From contig CAJNDS010001835.1 in NCBI GenBank assembly GCA_905221605.1, positions 157,601 through 221,600 on the forward strand: a stretch of DNA of 64,000 bases. The letters are read 5' to 3'. Below the pieces are notes generated by a model, which searched no databases, was not told the origin of the DNA, and worked only from the letters and a program-made list of their open reading frames with translations. Within the stretch, counting starts at the first letter, position 1. Each line of letters starts with the position of its first letter. Shown here piece after piece: positions 10,354 to 22,442 of this stretch. A program made the translations under genes and the position numbers. Source of the stretch: Symbiodinium natans (Eukaryota > Sar > Dinophyceae > Suessiales > Symbiodiniaceae).

Positions 10354-13300
10354 TCACCACATCACCTTCTCCTCCTTGTTTTCCTCTGTACCCTCCGGGG
10401 CTGGCTGATCCCGGAGAATCATGACCTCGCTGAGCAGCCATGGCAGAGAACGAGCTCTAACTGGGTGACCGACAGACCGATTCATCTAGGAAGACTTAGT
10501 GCCGGGATACATTTCCATCTGCGTTGACATCCATGAGGATGTGCTCGCCTTCTCGCGTCGGCTCCTTAAGGAAAGACTCCGCCAATTCATCCTGGCCAAG
10601 CCATGTTGATTGGTTCAGGACGGGATACGTAGGCTTTACCTGCATAAGGAGTTCGGTGAAGGGGTTAAAGGATTCTGTGGTCTGCTGGGCAGAGAAACAT
10701 GAGCTCCTCCACCAGACGCATGATTGCTCGTCGGAGCGGTCTGGCACCATAGGTAGGGTTGAAGCCTTCGTCAACCACCTGAACGAGATTTGCAAGCACC
10801 AAGAATCACGACTGCGCCACTGCGCTGCTTCATCTGCCGCAGTACAGCACGCTGATTAAGTCTTATTATATGGTTCTGTGCAGCAGCGTGCAGAGGCCCA
10901 ACAACGCCTTCTGCTTGAATTTGTCGGTCATGCTGAGGTGGATGCCTGTGCTGCATGACATCAAGCAGTGGGTAGCAATGTTCGCTCCGAGCCACATGTA
11001 GGCTCTGGGCAATCCCTCAGCTCAGTGTCCTGACTTGGCTTTTGCTTGTTTGTTTTGCATGCTGTTGTTTCCCGTGGTTTCCCTAGGCTGCTTCACCTTC
11101 ACAGCACAGCGGTGTAGACGCCAAGGGTGGGCATTAGGGATTGAGGGACGGAGCTTACAGGACAATTTGGGTCTCTTTAGGTTTTCGTGAATAAGCAGGA
11201 AACACAGCTGCATGGGATAACCTCTTGTGGCGATTGTTGTTCTGTGCCGTTTCGATGCATACGCTTCTTTTTCAGCAGGAGCTGCATGGGACGACGAATA
11301 CAAACCGTAAGAGAATGCATCTGCCAGGCGACCTCGCTCCTTTGTTCGGCCGAAGGTCTTCTTGAACCTTGTTGCAACACAGTACTCTTGGGCACGTGCC
11401 AGTAGAGTGTCTCTTGAGCACCATTACATTACATGCCCAGGGCACATTTTGTTGGATCACAAGACCAAGCAACTCCAGCTCAGCAATCTGGGCGACCTCT
11501 GGCTTCGTCAGTGATCTGAAGACAATGACCTTTGGCAGAGCAGTGAAGCTCCCGAAAGGAAATCGGTCTCACGGCTTGCCTTCACTCGACTTTCGCTTGC
11601 GGGCTTCCAGTGCGGCTGGCGAAAGCTATACACATCCTTGGCAGCTAAGAGTCCTCATCCAAACGATTGAGGAACTCGGGCTTGAAGAAGTTCTTAAGCC
11701 TCACGTAGTTGCAACGATGTTACCTTCTCTGCTCGGCTTGTGCAGAATGCGTCTTGTACCTGCTTTGCTCTTGACGATGGGACACGATCATGGCTAAAGT
11801 AGCCGGCGGCTATGCCAAGTCGCTCGTCGAAGACCAAAGTCTTCAGGCGTTTGTAGCTAGACGTCTCTGCATCCTCTGCATCCTGCCGTTGGGTGCCCCT
11901 CTACGACTTACGATCCAACTATAAGCATGACGAACAAACCTTGCTTCGATGCTGCTTTCATGCTGCAGCATGTGGAAATTCTTCTTCGGTCCTCCAAACC
12001 ACTGAAGCCGATGCCACCTCCACCCTGGATACCTTTCTCGATGGCCTTGGCCCCGACGTTCGAGGTCCTGAGTTCATCCAGATCACCGGCCTTTGCACGA
12101 CCTGTCGTGCGTCACCCGAGCATGCGCATGAGGCAGCGGGCAATGCCCAACATGCAGTTCCTGATTCTGTGTGTTCAGTGTTCGTACAACTGCATGTTGG
12201 GCGATGTGAGCTGCAAAAATCCACTGCTTGACAAAGCTCATGATGATGAGCGCATTCTTGAAGGAGACCACACGGCCCTTGGAATCGGTGAGGCGGCCGT
12301 CCTCGACAAGAATGCAATCCCAGCTGTCAAAGCAGCGGAAGATGCATCGGGAAGATGCGTCTCAGATGAGGAGTGAAGCACAATGAAGCACAGAAAGCAC
12401 AGGTTAGGGCACTGAACGTTGCAGGTCTGCAGAGCGTCCTCCAGAATCTGCAGCATGAGGTTGAACACATCTGGGTGCGCCTTCTCAACCTCGTCGAAGA
12501 GCACGAGGCCTTGGCCAACAGATGCTCAAAGTGCCATGCAGATACTTGTTCAATGATTCCAGCTCATTGAATCAGTCGTGTTCACGGAGTGAAACGGAAA
12601 CAACTCTGGCAGCATGTTTCCACATGCTCTTCTTGAGCTGTTGCAAGCCGAAGTACTGTAGGGCTTGCGACGGATGCCGTCAGTAAGCTGGCTCTCTTCG
12701 TCGTAGCCAACATAGCCTGGGGGACTGCCAATGAGCTTGGAAACAGTGTGGCGCTCCATGAACTCGGACATGTCGAGGCGGATCATGGCATCCTGCCCAC
12801 CAAAAACAATGTTGACGACAGCTGGACATACATGAGTAGCAATGATAACTTCGGTACAGTCTCTTACACTGTGGCAACAGGCAACAGATCCTCCTTTCCG
12901 AAGTAAGCGGCTGCTAAAGCCTTGCACAACTCCGTCTTGCCCACTCCTGCAAGCACGGCAGCGGCTTCCCAGAATGCACTGGACAAGTGGAGCTGCGTGT
13001 TCACAGCCGGCTAAGATGTGAGGCCCTGGGCACGACTTCAGTCATGCGCATCCTGTCGGTCCACAGAAAATGAAGGAGGCGATTGGTCGGTTGGGGTTCC
13101 TTAGATGCGCAAACTTTCCGTTCCAAACCCATCTGCCAGCAAACGCGGCGACCCGAGATTGTGCTCAGCGTCTTCAGCCCAGCCCTCGCACGTCGAACTG
13201 CCTTTGCCACTGCTGTCACGGCCTTTGAGAATCGCTTGCATAGAGCTTCGAGATGAGGCCCATAACGATTTCTGAGCCATGCAAGCAGAAGCTTCAGAAT

Positions 13301-16300
13301 CCCACCTCGTTCTGTCCAATCACACGCGCGTGAAGAACCTGTCCAACAGCAACTCATACCATTTTCCCCAAAGCTTACAACTGTTGAGAACAGGTACTTG
13401 AGAAATGGACCACGAAAGCTCGGGGCACGAAGCGCGCGATCGAGGCGGGAGAGAACAACGGCAGAAGCAACGAATGATTTCTCTGCGACAGGTCTCCAGG
13501 TCATCAACGGCATGGTTTTTGGTGGTTCGTGCTGTGATACGCTGTGGTTACTCGTGTCCCCTGCGGGTCCAACTATTAATTGGTAAAACCTTGCAAAACA
13601 ATAAGCATGTTTCTATGTGCACTAGTGTGAATCAGGCCTCTTCCAGCTTGACAAGACGCGCTCCCTCGTCCGAAGAGACCTTCGAAGAATACAGCACAAG
13701 ACAAAGTAGCCTCATCGTGCTGCAAGTCGGTTGCTGGCGCTTACGCTTGTGCTTGCGTAGCCTTCTCAACAGGAACGCCGGTCCACTTCGAGACCACAGC
13801 TGCCACGTCAGCCTGTGGGAAGGATCTCATCGACACAACATTCTATGCAGCGTGCTTTTGGCATTACACATCCGCGTGAGCAGACTAAAAGTGCTGAGAC
13901 ATGGTGAGACAAACCCAAAGAAACATTGCAAATGAGTACAGTAGGCTCCCACTGTAATCTCTAGTTCCATGGCGCTCGGCAACACAGCCGGGCCTCAGTG
14001 ACCAAAATCTCCTTTCTGGCCTTGTCGTCGCCCTCTGCCTCGTGATGGGCATGCCCCCGACCGCGAGACACCGAACGAAGCCGCAAGATTTGGCACGTAA
14101 GTATAGCTACTGCTGGCACCAGCCTCTTCCTCATCCTCATCCGTTGCCAGGGCAGACTTAGACTCACTGATGATGCTCTTGATCTTTGCCCGAAGGCTCG
14201 TCTCCTACCGACACAGCCAGCGCTGCAGCGCTTCTTCGACAGCAAAACAATGATGGCCGAGCAATGATGCTAACGAAGATATGCCTCACCAGTCAGCATG
14301 TCTTTTTAAGAAAATTGCGCGCATCCGGACTCAGAAATCGCCACGGCATACATTTGCATCTTGGACGTCCTCGTTTTTGAGCTCTTGAGCAAGCTCATAG
14401 TTCTGGTTCCTGACAGCTTCTTCCTGAAAGACACACGCCAAGACAACTTCACACTCATGACACAGCCCGGACATGCACAGACGCTATTAGCAGCTCCTTG
14501 CTGGTCATCACCTCCTTCAGCTTGTTCTGTGCTTCCTTGGCCTCCTCTGGTAGAATGGAGGACTCGCGCAGGCGTACGCGCGCACCCGTCTCGTCCAGCA
14601 CATCAATTGCCTGCCCACATGATGGCCATGTCGAATCACGTCGATGCTGCATGACGCTGAAGCAATCACGGCGTGCAGCTAAACACCAACTAATGCCAAG
14701 CTCTGACATAACTGCAGCGGTGAACCACTGCAGCGCCACCTGCCTTGTCTGGCAGGAATCGATCCTGAATGTACTGCGAGGCGAACTTCACACAAGCGGC
14801 AAGGGCTTCGTCGGTGTACTTGAGCTTGTGGTGTTCCTGGATACTGGAACCCTTATCCTGCAACATACTGCTTCCACACTGCTTCGGTGAGAGGACCAGC
14901 AATCTTCAAAGTTTGGGCGGCTATCTTTTGCCAGATTGGGTGTTGGACTCTTGCTGCTTGCTGGGGCCCGTCCTATTCTCGAATTCTCGAGGTCGTCTGA
15001 AACGCCCTTCTTCTCTTCACTCGAGATATGTTCTATTATGTTCTGAGGGTTAGGAACTTCCCACATGCCTCATGCCCAGCAACTTCAACACTTGAGTGGC
15101 CATCAAACCGTCCGTATGATTTTGCCACGCCTAGGTCCTATACGGCCCAGGTCAATATGAACAACATCGCCACAACCGGAAAGACTGTGCAGCACTCAAT
15201 GGCTCGTCTCAGTTCCCTCAGCAATCCTATCCTATCCGCTTGTTTTGCCCCGTTGCCGGCCTCGTACTTCTTGGCCAGGCCCTTCAAAATTGTAAGCGTT
15301 TCCTCGTTGGTTGGCTCTGGGACGTTCACGGGCTGGAAGCCTGAAGCCAAGAGATGCAACAGGGGTACTGGTGGTTGGTATTGGTTGGCACATGTGGCGG
15401 GTTTTCCTGACGCGTAGGCCAGCTCTTGCAAAGGCCATCTCGCTTGTACATGTTTCTCCCAAGCAGCGTCGCTCAAGAGCTTTGTCCTTCTCAATGTACT
15501 TTCTGTACTCCTCAATCGTCGTGGCACCAATGACCTTGCACCATCTTGCACCGCGCATTTTGAGGGCAAAGCTGCGAGACTTAACATGGCTCAACTGGAG
15601 GGTGCGACCTGTAGTTCTCCACGAGACAAGGCAGGCTTCCTGAGATGCCCAATCTGCTGAATCGAGTCTGCTGAATCTGCTGCTTACCTTCACATGCTTG
15701 CACATGAGTGGATGCAGCACGTTTAAGCATTGCAGCGAACAAGCCCGTACCAATCCGGCAGCCCTGAAGAGGGTACGTGGACCTTCCGCAACTGCACTCG
15801 AATGTGCCGGGGCGCATGATGTTGCCCGCGTCAATGGCGCCGCCACCGTCACCGGTTCCTCCAGCCCCGACGATGGTGTGGATTTCATCCTTAAGCAGCA
15901 CACACCAACATCTGAGAAAAGCTATCGCCGCACGATGAGCCAGTGACGCTCTCTCGTGGCAACGTGAAGGCCGGGTGGCAATCATGAGAATGATTTGCTT
16001 CTTGGAGTCCAGCACCTCCTTGATCACCTAGGTGATGTATGTGTGATATGGCAATCCAGAAAATTTGGGATCTCCGCTCCCCTGTTCGGAGATGGCGTGA
16101 GCCTGCACTCTCCATGCATTTGGTGGTCTCATCCCTGCTGCTTAAAAGCTGGTGAACTTGCGGCTTAGTGTAGCTGTTCAGCATCCTTCTGGGTTTTGTC
16201 GCGCAGCAGCTCATGGAGGTGCATGTATATATATATATACACAGAAAGACATATATATATATATGTATATGTACATACTTACATCTTACGCTAGACGGTG

Positions 16301-18997
16301 CAGCAAGCCGATGCAGTATGCTGAGCAAGTTTCGTTCTTGAGGCGTTCCTCGAACTCTCCGCGGTAGCGGGTTCCGGCCAGCAGCATAGCCAAGTCCAGC
16401 TGCACGATGCGCTTCCCTGACAGCGAATAATCTCCCCCCGCCCGCGCCAGCAAAAAACAAAAAAAGTTCGCATGAATCGAGCCTTGAAGGAGCTCTGGGA
16501 TGTCGCCTGCCACAATCTTTTGGGCCAATCCCTCAGCAATGGCCGTCTTCCCCACGCCCGGTTCTCCAATGAGCACCTGAGTGATCTGGAGAGAGCTTCG
16601 TGACCAGCGGGGCTCCACGAAAAGAAGTTTCATCGATGCTTCACGCTGCATAGATGGACAGAGATGGAATGTGCATAATAGCAACAGCTATTCGTTTATA
16701 TTCACGTAATGTGCGCGACTTTGACCACGCAATCTTGGCCGTGTGGCTGGGTTGTTCTTCTGCCTTCGAGCGAGGATCTGGATTGTTCGCTCGAGCTCTG
16801 CCTGGTTCAGAAATCCGACATGCTTTCGTCGGCTTCGCTCGTTCACAGGCTCTACCCCCTTCTGCTTCTTGTCACGCTTGACGCTGTGGTCTTTGTCTTC
16901 TTCTGCTCTTCTCGGTGGGTACGAGGATCCATGGTTGCCCACAGAGTCTTTCTTTCTTTTGCTGACGTGGATCTGTTCTTCTTATTCTTCTTCGTTCGTT
17001 GCTTGAGGCGACGGAAGGCCACGGGGTTGCCATGGTTGCCCTCATCGCCCCACGCTCCAGCACGCCCGTGGTTGTGGTGTTCAGTGGGTGACACTCTCTC
17101 ACTCACTCTTTCCTTCCTTCGCGTTGTTGCTCTCCATCTTCTTCTTCCAATCACTCACATGTCTGGGAAAAGGCGATTGGAAGACTGATCTTGAATGCTG
17201 TATTCTGCCGCACATCAAGAACAAGCTGTCCTGGCGGCCGACGAGCGGATCCATTTTGCCCTCTTCTGCTGCCTGCAACGAACAGCGGTACAGCAAATCG
17301 GATTAGGCCGTACAATAGTAAACCGTAGGTCGTAAGCCTCTGCCGAATGAAACTTATTAATATTTAACATTACTTCAGCATACTCGACTCTGATTTGAGA
17401 GCCACATTGGCCAGGGACCCAAGGAGTCCTAGCCTTTGTCAGGTCATTTCCGAACTCTTCCAGTGTCACCTGGCAAGAGTAGGACTGCACGTCTTTGCCA
17501 TCGCTTGCTGCAAAGACACACAATATGCCACGCAGCGCAGGCGAGTGTGTCACAATGGCACAGTGATCATGCTGCGGTGGGTTGTCCTCAGGTATTGCCG
17601 ATCAAGGCCCCAAGCGTGCCGCGAGGCGCTGTCTTTCCTGAACCGCCTCCGCGGGAGGTCACGCCAACCAGGCTCCGCTCCTCCTTCTCCTGGAGCTCCT
17701 TTGTGGATGAGTGGCTGCGTGGCACAACAGATCACATCAACAGCTCACATCACGCAGCAACCAACATCTGCCAACAGCTTCCACATCCCACATCTCCTTG
17801 ATGATCTCGTCCGGCATTTTGGTCGGATCGACACCCAGCTTCTCCAAAATCTTGACTGCATTGCCATTGTCCTCTTATGACTTATGAGCTTGTCGTGCCG
17901 ACTTGGTGTTTGCAAGTGGGTAGTCCGAAACCTTGCAGATGCTATTACCGTATGTCGACCGCCTCTTTGAGGAGGGCCAGCAAGATGTGAGCAGTGTCAA
18001 TCGTGTTCGCATTCAGCCGCTTTGCCTCTTCTACCTCTCGAGACAGATCCAAACGCTTGAATGTGCTTGACATAGCCTTCTGTGACAAAGAACCTCAACA
18101 TACCTCAACGCTCCACACCCGAAGGCAAGCTGCTCCATCGCCCAGCACGCGCTTGGCTGCCGGAGTAAAGGGGATCCTTATGCTTGGACTTGAACTGCAT
18201 GTCATTGCATTGTGAAGTTCAACTGCTGGTGCCATGACGCGTTGCAGTGTGCAGGTTGCACAGGTCCGAGAGTCTCCACAGACACCATACCGGTTCCACG
18301 TCCGACAGTCTCTTCCACTGTTTTTCGGGTGTCCTCGTGTGCGTGACAGGTGAAAACGTCTCATTCGAGTGGCACCAGCTGCGACAGCTCCTTAATCGTC
18401 ACGTTGAACTTCTTCAGAACTTTGGCCGAAGGCCCGGAGGTGTCCTGAGCTCAGGAGGTGCGCTAAGCCGCTACATGCATTTTCGATGGATAGCATGGCC
18501 ATGGATTTTGAGTCTCGACCGATACCAAATCCACGGAATTGTATGGAGAGACAAGAGACAGCAACGACGCCGACCAAAAGCATCTCTGTGCCGACATAGT
18601 TGTGGCCTAACCGCCTGGATTCCTGCATCGGCATTGCCGGGTCCGCATGCTGCACCCGCCTACTCGCTCATCTGTGCAAGTCTGCTTTGTAAGTTCCATG
18701 CCCCACCTCCTGCGCAGTCATTACGGCCTTGATAGCCTTCTCGTTGAAGCGCTCAAACATCCTCTAGCTGCCATGCTGCTTCCATGCTTAGCGCACAAGG
18801 TACCCTCAAGATGCAAATTTTGCGCTTGCACCGCGAGTCTTGAGGAGGCTCCGTTTTTGGATGTTTTGGGGACTTTGAGGGCTTAAAGCTTATGACTCTC
18901 TCTGAGCAAGCACTGCCTGTGCTCTTTGCAAGCAAGTGTCATCTTCATGGAAGCGAGGCCAGAGCCGGAGCTGTTCGAAGGCACTGACGCAGCTGGC
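10354..18997 (-). CDS. clpC: Plastid-type ATP-dependent Clp protease chaperone ClpC, 41+ exons
   Basis: Hsp100/ClpC unfoldase that feeds proteins to ClpP, expected in the plastid stroma. Exons (plus coordinates): 18707-18761, 18569-18622, 18363-18444, 18275-18317, 18149-18176, 17963-18055, 17797-17871, 17630-17698, 17434-17469, 17231-17272, 16748-16801, 16483-16576, 16334-16416, 15980-16027, 15816-15889, 15609-15639, 15468-15534, 15261-15340, 14744-14836, 14497-14610, 14370-14423, 14124-14204, 13994-14038, 13762-13812, 13638-13679, 13306-13338, 13173-13222, 13053-13099, 12891-12946, 12657-12792, 12439-12509, 12240-12301, 11992-12067, 11824-11882, 11654-11699, 11474-11529, 11333-11367, 10908-10945, 10707-10778, 10511-10591, 10354-10425. 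From [11 protein letters not shown] they give 2577 nt, 858 residues, all in frame. Seen: two Clp-N repeats, Walker A GEPGVGKT (about 214), DE of Walker B (286), UVR-like middle region (about 440-480), GPTGVGKT (about 569), LVLFDE (about 638), an IGF ClpP-docking loop (about 700), which separates it from ClpB, and GARPLRR sensor 2. Exon 18941-18997 joins upstream in phase. Confidence 0.96.
16213..16276. repeat. (TA)n microsatellite in clpC intron 13
   Basis: Alternating TA tracts interrupted by CACAGAAAGA, entirely inside the 306-nt intron between clpC exons 13 and 14. Confidence 0.9.
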
Positions 18998-19403
18998 CTC
19001 GGCTCCAGCTGGTCCCAGAGAGAAAGCACCATTCATTCGGCAAACACTTCTCTACACTTCTCTCTCTTTCATGCATTCTTGTTTTTATGTTTTTTTCAAC
19101 CTCAGCGATGCTCCAGGCTAGTTTGGACAAGCCGCCCGGTCACTGAACCGGCCATAGAGCTTCCAAGAAAAGATGACCCGCTTGAAGAGATGCCTCGATA
19201 GCTCCCACGTTGAGAGGGCGTGTTTCTCTCTCTCCCTCTCTCCGTGCGTCATGGCCACTGCATGCCACTGCCCTACGATTTGAAATACACGTCTGTCTGC
19301 TTGCCAAAGTAATGTGCATGCTTTTGATCACCTTCCAGTGGCCCCAACAAAATCAAGACTGCGTGGGAGGTACATTGCAGTTGCATTGCCGAGGCAAAGG
19401 GCC

Positions 19404-19700
19404 TACAAAGGGCCTACACAGGGCCCCTGACAGAAGGTGACTTTGGGTGACGGGTTGCTTCCAGAGGAGCCCGCGCTCCAAGCACCGGCGCGAACGACCA
19501 CGTGTGTCTTCTTTGGCGCCGTCTTAGTTCCGCGCACCTCAGGTCGCGAAACTGTGCAGACTCGGAAATTATCGTGTCGGCCCGGCGCGATGAAGTCCCA
19601 GCGGCCGGGATGGCCGCGGCAAATGATGCAGCGGCCGCGGCAGCGACGAAGGCACACCTGGTCGAATTGTGGGGAGACGTGGCCAACCCAAGCCGATTCT
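19404..19700 (-). CDS. Candidate clpC plastid-targeting exon
   Basis: The minus frame reads CAFVAAAAAASFAAAIPAA, then RRAD and an Arg/Ser-rich stretch ending SFAPVLGA. A hydrophobic segment followed by basic hydroxylated sequence is what a dinoflagellate plastid presequence looks like. A GC donor after GGAGC (phase 2) would join the clpC exon at 18941-18997, which starts in phase 2 and reads [13 protein letters not shown]. No Met precedes it in frame before a stop, so it needs an upstream exon. This is inference from composition and phase only. Confidence 0.4.
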
Positions 19701-19749
19701 GCTTTGTGCCGGTTTAGCTCTCTCTTCCTTTGCAATCTTTGCCTGAAGC

Positions 19750-19975
19750 GGCCCCCCCCCCCCGCCCCTCCTCACCCCCCGACCCTCCCCATGTCTGCGA
19801 CGCCACCGCCGCTGTCCTCACACACACCGCGCAGCATTGCGTAAATCATTCACTCACACTGTCCGCGCACCACCACCCGACCACTCACTCACACCGCCCT
19901 CGCCCGACCGCAGCCGACCGCAGTCACGCACACCGCACACCGCCCCGTCCGCACACCGACAGAATGGCATTCATT
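19750..19975. repeat. C-rich low-complexity stretch
   Basis: Poly-C at about 19750-19761, CCCTCCTCACCCCCC-type sequence, then repeated CACACCGC/CCGACC motifs. It codes for nothing recognisable. Confidence 0.7.
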
Positions 19976-20369
19976 CCATGTTCAAAGCATCCTGACGGAA
20001 TGTCGCCCATGTGGCTTTTCTGACTGATTCTGGATGATTGCTCTGGTGTCTCGCCTTTCTTGCGTTGGAACTTGCTTGGACGAATCCTGGCACCATCTTA
20101 ACGCTGCCCTACATGGTAGTACTGCCTGAACTTGAACAACGCACATGTGCAAACAAGATTCGCTGCGCTCGCAGCAGATGCTGTCAGCGACGCGCCAGAT
20201 TCGGAAGATGGCGCGCTGACTTGAGGATTCCTTGGCACGGACTGCCTGCAACTAATTCATCAGCCGATCGTGGTGCAACTTTTGCATGTCGGCTGAGGTA
20301 GCCATCATGTTCAATCAAATTGCGCGTCTGCCTGCGTGACCCTTGTAATAGCCGGGAGTCAATGGGGGC

Positions 20370-20545
20370 AGCGTCTGTCCTGTGCGCATAGGTGGTGACG
20401 CCACGAAGGCACCTGGGAGCATGGTACGGGGTAACCATGATGTAATCAACAAACCGACTGCCATAGAGAGACAGTTCCTCACTCTCCTGGCCTGTACGGG
20501 GCACAACACAGGCCGCGAAGATTGCCGCTGCAGACAGCGCTACCA
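20370..20545 (-). CDS. Possible signal-peptide exon (clpC first exon or separate gene)
   Basis: The minus frame begins MVALSAAAIFAACVV followed by PRTGQESEEL, a short typical signal peptide. It could supply the endoplasmic-reticulum signal that plastid proteins of peridinin dinoflagellates need ahead of the transit region at 19.4-19.7 kb. No splice model links them firmly, so it may be an unrelated small gene. Confidence 0.25.
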
Positions 20546-22279
20546 TCCTGCCCGCAGCCTTTGATGTCAAGGGCCCAGTCGGCCACGTGCTCTGAATGCA
20601 GCGAGAATGCAGGGCACAAAGCCAAGAAGCTGAAGTATGCAGGCTTGAAATTGCTGCCGGCATCTCCCTGAAATCTGAGGGTCACAAGGAAGGAACCAAA
20701 AAAAGCTGCGGCACAACAGTTGCTGCATGCAAGTCTGTCTACAACTCTGTGGGTCCACGTAACGGCCAACAGCATGTCACTTGCTAAGCGCCATCGGACA
20801 TCAAACATCTCTGCACGATGTGCGGAACGCTGCACCAAGCCTATACTGCAACTTGGCAGAGTGACAAAAAGCGACCATGACATGCCAGCTTTGCCTGCGG
20901 AACTGACCGCCGAGCACAAGGTGAAGTCCCCATTTGAGCATTGTTGAGCATGAGATGGCAGAGAGGTCACCATACAAAATCGCGCGTGCCAGCCGAACCC
21001 AGTCGAACCCTAGGTCCGTCCACAGTGCATCGGATACGCTTCATGCCAGCAGTGCAACGAGGCCGCCACTCTCACCAACAGTCCTGAAAGGTGTGTGCGC
21101 GCCACCAGCAAGAGCTGGGCTTGGTCATCAGCTGTGAGGCTAATGAGGACACAACTTGAAGCGACTCAATGGCTCAAATGCAAGCGGGACTCTGAGCCAG
21201 TCCGTAAAGAGTTGCGAGGCATCTTCGTCCGTGTCCAGGAAGTGCGAGTCCCTGCAGGCAACGAGAAGCTCATTTAGGGAAAGAAAAATTTAAAAAGCAC
21301 AAGGAGTGACCAGCCGCAGACCTCAAAGCCGCACCGCTGTCAGCCAGTGCAGGCCTGTAGTAGCTGTCGGAGGGCCAAATGATGCTTGAATAGGTTTGCA
21401 CTGGTTTGGCCGTCCAGTGAAGGCATGCAATGCAATATGCATGCATGTGTGCCGCTCCCTGGCTCTCGCAGTTTGTGATAGCTGGGGCTTCTGCTTAAGA
21501 GCTGTGGCTCGGGTTTTGAGACACTGCAGGAGCTACATGCAGCACGCAGGTCAACTGAGGCCCCGTCAGCAACGGCCTGAGCCATATCACGTTGGCATGT
21601 ATGAGTCATGTATGCATGTTTTCTGGAGCAGTGGGGTGTCCGCGCATGCCAGTCGAGACTTGCACCCTGGCTTGCGTGTCTGCAAGAAGTGGAAGCCAAT
21701 CATGCGGAAGGTGTAGGTGTTTGGAAAGCCTGTGCAGCCGAAATGCCGCAGGTTCCATGGGCCACGACCACGCGTATTAATCAACCCTTTGCCAGTTCCC
21801 ATCCTTGTTGATACTATGTCAATGCAAAGAAGATGTGCTTGGACTGCCAAGATCTGCAATGCAAGACAAGCAACTGTTGGCCAAAATATGCCAAAATGGT
21901 TCAGAGTGAGTGAAATGGCAGCACTACACCCATTCTGGGATATTTTGCTACGTTCCGCTCGAGCTACCTTCGCGCAAGGATTGAAGAGTGCATGAGATCA
22001 ATTTAAGCAAAGCGCGTGAACCTTTCATTCTTTCGACCTTCAGACTCAACAGGCCCACAGTGCAACAAGTCGTTAGTGACCGTTAGTGTGTTGTTTGTGT
22101 TCTTTGTGAGCACAGCCTTTGCACAAAAAAACTTCCTGCACGACGAAGCGAGCAAAGCGAGCGAAGAGCATTAACTTCATATTCCAAGCTCTTGACAGCA
22201 GCTGTACAAGTACAGGTTTTCGCTTCGGAGATACGTGCGATGCTCGTGCCGCACATTGCCGCATGCTGGCCTTGCTTGG
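20546..22279. other. Unassigned
   Basis: No family recognised on either strand. Plus and minus frames of 60-160 codons look like chance openings in neutral-composition DNA. Confidence 0.4.
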
Positions 22280-22442
22280 GAGGCATCAATGCTGAATGCT
22301 GGTGTACCTCAGCGATCTCAAGGATTGGGGCCTCAAGATCCACGAACACCCAATCAAATATATTGAAACAATCCAAGGGCCTGGCCCACTCACCGATGAG
22401 AACCATGAAGTCACGGGCAATCGGACAAGCATCGAGGAACAC
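22280..22442 (-). CDS. Exon of unknown protein
   Basis: A coding-looking minus frame reads FLDACPIARDFMVLIGEW, then DWVFVDLEAPILEIAEV. It has the regular hydrophobic spacing of a folded domain, but I do not recognise the family. No adjoining exon could be tied to it with confidence. Confidence 0.35.

Noticed and set aside
12238-16684. ClpB (non-proteolytic Hsp100) as the identity of the 10-19 kb gene
   Set aside because: The N-terminus [11 protein letters not shown], the IGF loop and the short UVR-type middle region instead of a long coiled coil indicate ClpC.
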